A DNA stretch of 64,000 bases from Bipolaris cookei (Eukaryota; Ascomycota; Dothideomycetes; Pleosporales; Pleosporaceae). Location of the stretch: contig NRSV01000071.1 in the NCBI GenBank assembly GCA_002286855.1, positions 121,370-185,369 on the forward strand, written 5' to 3'. Position 1 is the stretch's first letter; the number at the start of each line of letters is the position of its first letter. The notes under the pieces are model-generated. The model did no database searches. It was not told the DNA's origin and saw nothing but the letters and a program-made list of their open reading frames with translations. The position numbers and the translations under genes were made by a program. Shown one piece after another: positions 57,167-64,000 of this stretch.

Positions 57167-57897
57167 ACTGGTATCCAAATGTTAGGAAAGAGATTGTGTT
57201 ATCGACTCAACTCATCCAGTATCATAAGTTTATACTGCCAAAAAATATTCGTTGAGTTCTGTATGGTGGCATTCCCTTTGGTAATGCTATGTTATAGCGT
57301 TTCTTGGCTAGTGTTGTTCCGTATGAACCTTCCGCAAGCTCCCGGCTCGGGCCGAGTGAGCACCGTCAGCTTGGGAGGTCGTCCTGACGCTCATCGGCAA
57401 GAACAGCGTTCATTAATATCCAACCAATGCTTTGGGTTATTCTGCACTATTCGTCAAGATCTCAGGATAATTGACACTGCTTCCCTAGTTAGGAGTTCCT
57501 GAACTATATTTCCAACGATTCAATAGATTCACAACATGGCTACAATTGGTACTTAATACTTGATGAGCCGCTGCGTCTACTACATCAAGGAATAATTCAC
57601 AATATTTTGCAAATAGATCTTCCCTCAGAAACCCAAAAATGCGCTGCAACTGTCAAATATGTTGGCTCCCGGCTCCCTTCAATCGCGGTGAACTGGCGGC
57701 TTGCCAAGAGCATGGCTGCACTTAAAGGGTTTGAAGCTGCCATGATCAATGTATTTATCAGCCGGAAATATAATACTACTCCACTATATTTTTTAATCAA
57801 TACGTGCGTGAATGAACAATTGTTCTTCTGGCTGCTGCTATTTACTTAAACAGTACAAGATCACGCTCGACTGTTGTTTATCAGCTCGCTTTTACTG
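57167..57897. other. intergenic region between P450 gene and TE8
   Basis: P450 promoter side. Short frames only; none is recognisable. Confidence 0.5.
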
Positions 57898-58040
57898 TAT
57901 CGTGCCGGACGGTGGTATGCCCGCTCCACTCCATCAAAGTCACCACAAAGTTTAGGCTGCAGAGCTTCACACAAAAGCTGTCATCTCAAGATTCTCTAGT
58001 AGATTAATAAAGTAATATTGATAACTAAATCCATTTATTT

Positions 58041-59904
58041 CTATTTAGCTGGTAGCTTGATATCGCGGCCACGTCGTGATCGCAGAGTTGGTGGAGCTGC
58101 TAAACGATCGGGTGGCTGCTTACCACCACCACCATCACCAGCTATTATTTTTTTTGATGCAGGCTTTATATGAGCTTTAGAGCTTCTCTTGTTACCCTTT
58201 TGGGAAGATTTAAGAGCTTTTTGTAGTCTTTTTGCAGCTCTACGGGCAGCTTGGCGAGTAGCTCGCTCAGCAGCTTCATCAGCATTCTGCTTCGCCCGCA
58301 GTAGCCTCGCCTCTGCTCGCGCGCGACGCCGTGTATCAAGCTCTTGAGCTTCAAGCAGCTTCGCCTCCTCCCGAGTTTGGATCTCAATAGCTTTTTGATG
58401 CTGCAGTATCTCACGATCACAGTGTTTCTGCTCGTAGAGGCTGCGAGCTTCTTGCACCTTCCGCGGCGACCAGAAACTAGCTCCACCATGATAATCTTCG
58501 GGCAGCTCAAGCGTACCAGGCTGTGATCGCTGCTTCCGCTGGCGCTCACTAATTAGAGCTTCTCGCAGCTTCTGAATCTCTTGCTGATCGAGCTTTGACT
58601 GGGTGGATAGCTTCATGATAATTCGGTTAAGTCGGGAGATCTTCCTTTTCTCTTTTTAGTTGACCGCGCGATCGATAAGCTCTGGGATCTTTCTCCAATC
58701 TGAAGTGCTAGGCGTGGACGAATCGCTATTGCTCTGGTGAGCTGCTGGCTTAAACTTCTGGAGTATTACTTCTGGATTGAACGGCGATATACCGGTAGCT
58801 TCAAAGGCTCGGAGGATCGTTAGTTCCTTGAATGAGGCGCGCCATGCGTTCCAGAATAGCTGGAAAAATGGGATTTGGTAATAGGTAGCAGCCCTTGGCA
58901 GCTATCTATAAAGCTTAATAGCTCGTTCGAATAGGCAATGGAGAGCGGCTTGAACAGTCAAACGTCAAGCAGCTGCAGCGTATGAGTCGCATGAGGTGGT
59001 TATATCGCGATTAAGATCTTGTTCTGATCACAATAGTCGATAAAATTCATCGTGAGGTGAGATTGGTGGCCATCCATGAACAACAATCTGTAAGACGACC
59101 GAGCTTTTGCTTTAGTGGCAGGATTAAACATCTGTTTGAGCCACTGAAGCCCGATGCTATTGTTTGACCAGTCAGTAGCTGATGTGGTGATTTGAGCGGA
59201 GTGGATCTCTGGATCAAAGCCTTGCAACCACGAGTTTTGGATGGATCCAGATTGGCTTGAGTAGATGATGCTTGGATCTAGATGAGATCCATCAGCACAG
59301 ATATGAGCTATCAGCGTAATCCACTCTCGATTGCCATCTTGAACCATAGTCTTTTTTAATCCAGATCGAAGAGAAACTCTAGAAAGATCCTTGTTGAGCG
59401 CGATTGGACTCCAATCATAAAGCCCTTCTCATCCATATTGTATATACACCGTGGCTCAATCTTATATTGGGCGATTTTTTGGCGTAGAAGCTCGAAACAT
59501 AGACGATATTTCTGTTCTGAATCAGCTCGGTGGCGATTGCGATCCATTGGCGTGGCCTGTTTTGCCTGGAGAAGATCTGGATAGCGTTGAACAAAGCGAT
59601 CAACCTAGTGGTAACCAATCTCTTTCTGCGCGATCTCTGAAGCAAACCTCCGAACAAGCTTTCTAATAGTTGCGATACCGCGTGCGGTAAGTCGATATAT
59701 ATATTTTATGAGATTGATTTCTTGTTGTGGGTGGAGCGCGCGCTGGTTTTGATAGCAGGCTGCGCGTGAGGTTGTAATGCCTTGATGCCGCCGCGCGAGC
59801 GTTCTACGGTCAACACCAAACCTTTTAGCGATCTGCGCATATATAATCTTTTATCCAGGCTCTAAAGCAGTGATAGCTGGAAGCGCAGCTCCGATAGGCC
59901 CCAT
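58041..59904 (-). pseudogene. broken transposase of TE8
   Basis: Starts MGPIGAALPAITALEPG, then TAA. Readable parts: AQIAKRFGVDRRTLARRHQG (helix-turn-helix), YNMDEKGFMIGVQSRS, REWITLIAHICADGSHLDPS, RLLFMDGHQSHLTMNFIDYC (DDE; Leu-Asp replaced by Met-Asp), SFWSPRKVQEARSLYEQKHC and the end RSRRGRDIKLPAK. At least five in-frame stops and changes of frame are spread over the gene, so it is more decayed than TE6 or TE9. It is the closest relative of TE9 in the window. Confidence 0.82.
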
Positions 59905-59970
59905 TTGGGCTGGTTGCAGCGCGATCAGGTGTGTGGTGTTGATGGTGGTTGGTGGGGTGGAGCTGGCATA

Positions 59971-60004
59971 CCGCCGTCCGCGGGCACACCGCCGTCCGGC
60001 ACGG
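59971..60004. repeat. 18-bp tandem pair at right end of TE8
   Basis: ccgccgtccg starts at 59971 and again at 59989. The step is 18 bp, one more than in the other elements. Confidence 0.75.
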
Positions 60005-60013
60005 TACCGTGCC
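59998..60013. repeat. 16-bp perfect palindrome at TE8/TE9 junction
   Basis: ggcacggtaccgtgcc: the outer ends of TE8 and TE9 face each other around one TA and share their first seven bases (ccgtgcc). Confidence 0.9.
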
Positions 60014-60016
60014 CCA

Positions 60017-60050
60017 CCACCTCGCGGACGCAACCACCTCGCGGACGCGC
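60017..60050. repeat. 17-bp tandem pair in left end of TE9
   Basis: ccacctcgcggacgcaa then ccacctcgcggacgcgc, 15 of 17 identical; the mirror pair is at 61411-61444. Confidence 0.9.
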
Positions 60051-60095
60051 GGCCTAGTAACTACCACTACCTCAACACCTTATATCTCCACCACC

Positions 60096-61302
60096 ATGAG
60101 TAATATCGAGGCTGCGCTTGCAGCTATCAATGCCCTAGAGCCTGGAGAATCTTTTACGTATACTGATATAGCAAAAAGATTTGGTGTTCCTCGATCTACG
60201 CTCAGTCAAAGACATCGAGGTTGCTATACCTCACGCGCTGAAGGCTATCAAAAGCAGCAGCTCCTCCACCTACAGCAGGAGCAGGCCCTTATCGCCTATA
60301 TCAATCGACTGACAGACAGAGGCCTACCACCTACTCAGTCAATGATACGCAATTTTGCGTCGCAGATCGCTAAGAGAGAGGTTGGAGTGCACTGGGCTAG
60401 TCGCTTTGTTCAGCGCTATCCTGATCAGCTTATCTCAAAGTGGGCAGTAGGCATGGATAACTGTCGCCACAAAGCTGACTCTAGGAGTAAGTATAGCCTC
60501 TACTTTAGCCTCCTACGCGATAAAATCGATCAATATCACGTTGAGGCGCGTCATATCTATAATATGGATGAGAAAGGCTTCATGCTTGGTGTAGTAAGTC
60601 GCTCAAGGAGGATCTTTAGTAGAGCCTCGTACGAGGATGGAAGAAGGAGGAGTACTATACAGGATGGATCCCGCGAGTGGATAACGCTGCTGGCCTGCAT
60701 CTGCGCTGATGGATCTTACCTCGAGCCTGCCCTCGTCTATCAATCAGCCTCAGGATCGATACAGGACACCTGGCTGCAGGCCCTTGATCCAGATACACAT
60801 CAGATCCAAGTGTCCTCATCACCTTCTGGCTGGACGAATAATGAGATAGGCCTCGCGTGGCTGCAGCAGGTGTTTGATCGTAGTACAAGGGCAAAGGCAC
60901 GCTCCTCCTATCGATTACTTATCCTTGACGGCCATGGATCTCACCTTACAATGGATTTTATTGAGTATTGTGATCAGAATAAGATCCTCCTNAGAAGGAG
61001 CAGAGGCGTCAGGCGAGGCTTGCAGTGAGCCTAATGAGGCAGAAGGAGAGGGAGGAGAAGGCTGTTGAAAAGGCCTCAAGGATCGCGGCTCGCAAGGCTG
61101 CAAAACAACTTCAAAAAGCTATCAAAACTTCCCAAAGGAGTAGGAGGAGGAGCTTCAAGGCTCCTACAAAGGCTACTCAAAAAAAAAGAGGCCTATCGCG
61201 AGGCCTCAAGGTGGTGAGGAGGCTCAGGGGGGTGCTGCAGGCTCACCACCTCCAACCTCGCGTCGCGGCCGCGCGATTAGAACTCCATCTCGATTTCTAT
61301 AG
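60096..61302 (+). pseudogene. transposase of TE9 with its middle missing
   Basis: From ATG 60096 (MSNIEAALAAINALEPGESF) the frame is open for 299 codons with no lesion: helix-turn-helix (IAKRFGVPRSTLSQRHRG), CENP-B-like domain (YINRLTDRGLPPTQSMIRNF), DDE domain up to LLILDGHGSHLTMDFIEYCD. At base 60992 (N) it jumps to the basic tail (ARKAAKQLQKAIKTSQRSRR) and, in another frame, the usual end SRRGRAIRTPSRFL (stop at 61300-61302). The third catalytic Asp and the SPRK motif are absent. The clean first half suggests the true copy might be whole and the join an assembly artefact. Confidence 0.82.
60992..60992. other. undetermined base (N), probable assembly gap
   Basis: This is the only N I saw in the window, placed exactly where the TE9 transposase loses its middle. 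Confidence 0.9.
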
Positions 61303-61462
61303 CTATATATATATATTAAGACCTATTAATCTCACTAATAATATCTATCGCGATAATATCCTTTGCGTGTGGCTCTACAGCCTTATTTTTAAGGTAGTTT
61401 TGGTGAGGCCGCGCGTCCGCGAGGTGGTTGCGTCCGCGAGGTGGTGGGGCACGGTATCTATT

Positions 61463-61602
61463 GCTTAACTAGACAAAGGCCTACGCACCACAGCCACACT
61501 ATATACTTAAACTCCCCTATCTATAAACAAAACCCATAGAACGGCCTTTGGCCAGAGTCTTACATGGCCTCAAGCTAAATAGACTATAATGTAATAATAA
61601 TT
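61463..61602 (+). mobile_element. very short LINE copy (3' end only)
   Basis: A 140-bp copy of the 3' end seen at 45109-45250, ending taataataatt. It is 5'-truncated, as happens with target-primed LINE insertion, and lies 8 bp beyond the right end of TE9. Confidence 0.7.
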
Positions 61603-61899
61603 GACCGAACCTGGGCATTGAGCGCACGGATACTGTAGTGAAAATGAGTAGAGCAATCTAACGACTTATTGATGAGTGTACGGACATGTCGCGGAATAGT
61701 TAATTGAAGAGACTTAACGCAAAACTTTTAGGATCCTCATATGAAGGAAGGACTACGTATAGAATGTGACAGATGCTATTTCTTTAACATCTGGGATGGG
61801 CGAGTGTCCGGACGTGCCAAGACCCCATGAAGTTCATGGCTATTACACGGCTATTACAACGCAACCATTAATAGTAATTAGAAATCGCAGTAAGCTACT

Positions 61900-63531
61900 T
61901 TATCTAAAATTTATCGCTTCTGCTTGCTTGCATGTGCGCGTGTTATGCCCTCCCTCGCCGCAGGGTCTACAGTGCCTTTACGACGACTCACCCACCTCAG
62001 CGCGCGCTCTCTTCTTTACCTTCTTCCCATCACTACGCGCCTCAAACTCTCTTAGAGCTGTTAATGGCTCCCCCTCCTCTACTTTTAGAGTCCCTTCCTT
62101 CTGAACTCGCTTTCTTTTGTGCGATTTTCGTCGCGTGGCGGCTGCGTTAGCTGCTTCAAGCTCAGAGATACGTTTTTGCGACAACACCAACTTCTGCGCA
62201 ATAATTGCAGCGCCTTTTGCTAGCTTTTCAAGAGCAACCACTATACTTGTGGGCGAACTGTCTATATGTCTCTGAGTCCCCTGCTTCACTAGCGTCGATT
62301 GCGACCCTAGTTCTAGGGTGTTCCTTGGGGTTTGCGATAGCCAGGGCAGATCTTCTACAGCAGGTGGTGTTGGCGTCCGTAGCTTGACGTCGAGCTTCGA
62401 AATCACCACCTCTGGGTCATGTGGAACTAAGCCAGTGCCTCAAAACCCTCCTAAGATATTTTATTTTGTAATAGTCTTGCTATAGGCCTGCCGGAAGGCT
62501 GGGAGGAACTCTATCTTGGTCATATGATTGATCCTATTGCGTATCATCTCCTCGGCTTAGCGCCCATACGCCCTCTTCAAAGGCGAAGCAGCCCACATCA
62601 AGTGGCTGTAGTAGATGAGAAGAGTGCGGAGGCATGAATAGAGTAACAATCTTTGCCTCCTTCCAGTATTGCTGGAACTGGATTGAGTTATGGCTCTCAT
62701 GACCGTCGAGAATGAGTAGACGATAGCCTCCAATACTACGCTCTTTCGTATGCCTGTCAAAGTGCTCCGGCTACTTCAGGCCAAGCTCATTCATCGTCCA
62801 GCCATTCTCGAAGACTGCAATAACCTATCTCGAGGCAGGCTATCCTCCTTGTACCAGGCAGAGAGGTGGCGCTTGCTTTGAAAGATGATCAAGGGTGGGA
62901 TCGGCCAGCCAGCTGCGCTGACACAAACCACGCTGGTAACCCACCCCCGGTTGCCCTATTGTAAGGATTTCGGCTTTGATCAACGCCCAGAGGCTGTGAC
63001 TACTGCTGACGCGTTGTGCATGCCCATCATGAAGCGTGTCTCGTCAAAATTGTACATGTCGTCGTCCTGGATCCCATACTTGGCTTTAGTATTCTGTACA
63101 AGGCGGAACCAGCCTTGTATAAGCTTAGGATCTTCACAGAGAGCTCTCTTATAGACGTGCTTTTGGTTAAACTTTGTTTGAAGCTTTGGCCGACGCTTTA
63201 CAAAGGACTTAGCCCAGTTTTGGCCAACAGGCTCACGGTTGCGAGCAGCCAGCAAAGAATCAGCTAGATAATTAACAGTAGAGAGGCATACTGAAAATCC
63301 TCGCCATTCAAGTTCCACAATATAGTCACAAATCGTCTCCTCTTCTGTCACAAGCAGCCTCCTTGAGTTAGGTTTAGTATCATGTCGAGAAAGCTTTCCA
63401 GCACGTCGATTGCTAAGCGTTTGATGAGAGATGTTGTATAGACGCGCTGCCTCTCGTAATGTTAATATCGCATCGCGCTGGATAGCCTGTAATGCAAGCT
63501 GTATTTGTGATTTTTTTAAATAGTTTTTCAA
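61900..63531 (-). pseudogene. broken transposase of TE10
   Basis: The first 180 codons are open: REAARLYNISHQTLSNRRAG (psq helix-turn-helix), YIVELEWRGFSVCLSTVNYL (CENP-B-like), MYNFDETRFMMGMHNASAVV, where TGF of relatives reads TRF. Through 62980-62410 the frame is interrupted by many stops and shifts. The last part is open again (KLDVKLRTPTPP, RISELEAANAAATRRKSHKR) and ends with the zinc knuckle CRPCGEGGHNTRTC, stop at 61900. No ATG is found at the expected start; codons begin with TTG. Clearly dead. Confidence 0.8.
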
Positions 63532-63587
63532 GTTCTGGTGTTGAGACAGCGCGTGTAGTAGTCAAGTAATAGTCAAAGTTGGTGGGG

Positions 63588-63621
63588 TCTTGGCATCGTG
63601 GCAATCTTGCATGCCTGGCAA
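63588..63621. repeat. 17-bp tandem pair at right end of TE10
   Basis: tcttggcatcgtggcaa then tcttgcatgcctggcaa. Confidence 0.8.
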
Positions 63622-63778
63622 ACTCGTCCATCCGAGACGTTATCGAAAACGTCTTATTTTTGGAGTCAATCCACTACGTGCATGAAAGACACACTAATCT
63701 ATTAGTTCACAGAACCGTTTCTAGATTTAATGGAACATTTAAATAAATAAATCAATTTAAAGTGCTAACGTGTTCCAC

Positions 63779-63812
63779 CAGTAAGCGGCCCACCCCAGTA
63801 AGTGGCCCACCC
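63779..63812. repeat. 17-bp tandem pair at left end of TE11
   Basis: cagtaagcggcccaccc then cagtaagtggcccaccc, 16 of 17 identical. Confidence 0.9.
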
Positions 63813-63893
63813 CACCAAACTTGACCTGACATTCTGCGCAATTGATCCATAATAATAAGATAAAAGAAGATAAAACTTAAAAAATATAATTTA

Positions 63894-64000
63894 TTATTTA
63901 GCTCTACACTGAGTTCTTTTGTGACCTTGAACGTGGCACTTTGTGCACGTCGGCGGCGCGCGCTGACGTCGCTGACTGCTCTCACCCTGTTCAGCCTCTA
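63894..64000 (-). CDS. TE11 transposase, C-terminal end (partial)
   Basis: The last 35 codons are visible: QRRQRAPPTCTKCHVQGHKR, then TQCRAK and TAA. This is the TE3-type zinc knuckle (CX2CX4HX4C) with all four ligands intact. Whether the rest of the gene is whole cannot be seen here. Confidence 0.75.
   Translation of the reverse strand, partial: EAEQGESSQRRQRAPPTCTKCHVQGHKRTQCRAK

Larger units (their letters stand above)
57900..60004 (-). mobile_element. TE8: pogo/Fot1-type element, SPRK group
   Basis: The 2,105-bp element begins tcgtgccggacgg after TA (57898-57899) and ends ccgtccggcacgg before TA (60005-60006). The right end carries ccgccgtccg twice, 18 bp apart (59971 and 59989); the left end has it once. 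It abuts TE9 with a single shared TA. Confidence 0.85.
60007..61454 (+). mobile_element. TE9: pogo/Fot1-type element, SPRK group, with gap or internal deletion
   Basis: As assembled, 1,448 bp with perfect-looking inverted repeats of about 48 bp (60007-60054 and 61407-61454); TA at 60005-60006 and 61455-61456. Each end holds two 17-bp units (ccacctcgcggacgcaa at 60017, again at 60034). A single undetermined base at 60992 marks where the catalytic core is missing. Confidence 0.85.
61787..63640 (-). mobile_element. TE10: pogo/Fot1-type element, zinc-knuckle group
   Basis: The 1,854-bp element begins acatctgggatgggcgagt after TA (61785-61786) and ends actcgtccatccgagacgt before TA (63641-63642). 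The inverted repeats differ at several places. The right end holds two 17-bp units (63588-63604 and 63605-63621), the left end one. The inner block gaccccaccaactttgac is like that of TE3 and TE11. Confidence 0.82.
63768..64000 (-). mobile_element. TE11: pogo/Fot1-type element, left end only (window edge)
   Basis: After TA (63766-63767) the end resembles the right end of TE3 read inward: two 17-bp units (63779 and 63796) then caccccaccaaacttgac. The coding region starts at 63894 and leaves the window, so this is a second member of the TE3 family. Confidence 0.8.

Noticed and set aside
1..64000. CRISPR arrays, bacterial operons, tRNA or rRNA genes
   Set aside because: No array-like repeats with spacers exist, and intron structure shows a eukaryotic genome. 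I found no cloverleaf or rRNA stretch by eye, though a tRNA scan was not possible.

Overview
The window is nuclear DNA of a filamentous ascomycete. Genes carry several short introns (about 48-60 nt, GT...AG), and the gene set is typical of Pezizomycotina: CFEM/Pth11-type receptors, a DUF2439 protein, Nse4, Vps34 and a BAR-SH3 protein. Pleosporales/Dothideomycetes is my guess from overall character, not something the sequence proves. Coordinates of spliced genes were worked out by hand from reading frame and splice signals.

Layout. 1-5.6 kb: a CFEM-Pth11 receptor (-) and a secreted GMC oxidoreductase (+). 5.8-10.65 kb: a block of three pogo/Fot1-type DNA transposons (TE1, TE2, TE3), one nested at the junction of the other two. 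11-43 kb: the ordinary gene-bearing part. It holds a decayed kinase-like gene, a DUF2439/Mte1-like gene, a BAR-SH3 (amphiphysin-like) gene, a conserved fungal membrane protein, a small secreted protein, a four-TM protein, two neighbouring Pth11-like receptors without CFEM, an MFS transporter, a 4.2-kb gene-poor stretch, NSE4 and VPS34 (divergent), an alpha/beta-hydrolase broken by one stop codon, and a hotdog thioesterase. 43.7-53.3 kb: a second transposon block (LINE 3' end, transposase fragment TE4, possible LTR, TE5, nearly intact TE6, a decayed MFS-transporter remnant, TE7). 53.6-57.2 kb: an intact carotenoid-oxygenase gene and an intact cytochrome P450 gene, convergent. 57.9-64 kb: a third transposon block (TE8, TE9, a small LINE copy, TE10, and TE11 running off the end).

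How parts fit. The oxygenase and P450 lie between two repeat blocks beside the remnant of a transporter, so they look like what remains of a small metabolic cluster in a repeat-rich compartment. Nearly all transposase genes are broken, mostly by stops that a C-to-T or G-to-A change explains (CAG/CAA to TAG/TAA, TGG to TGA, CGA to TGA), as expected from repeat-induced point mutation or deamination. The terminal inverted repeats are often still near-perfect, and TA target duplications can be read.

The most striking pattern is in the transposon ends. Nine elements (TE1, TE2, TE3, TE6, TE7, TE8, TE9, TE10, TE11), although their end sequences differ, carry inside one or both termini two tandem copies of a motif spaced exactly 17 bp (18 bp in TE8). 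TE5 does not. The spacing equals the length of the CENP-B box bound by CENP-B, a domesticated relative of pogo transposases; a functional link is inference.
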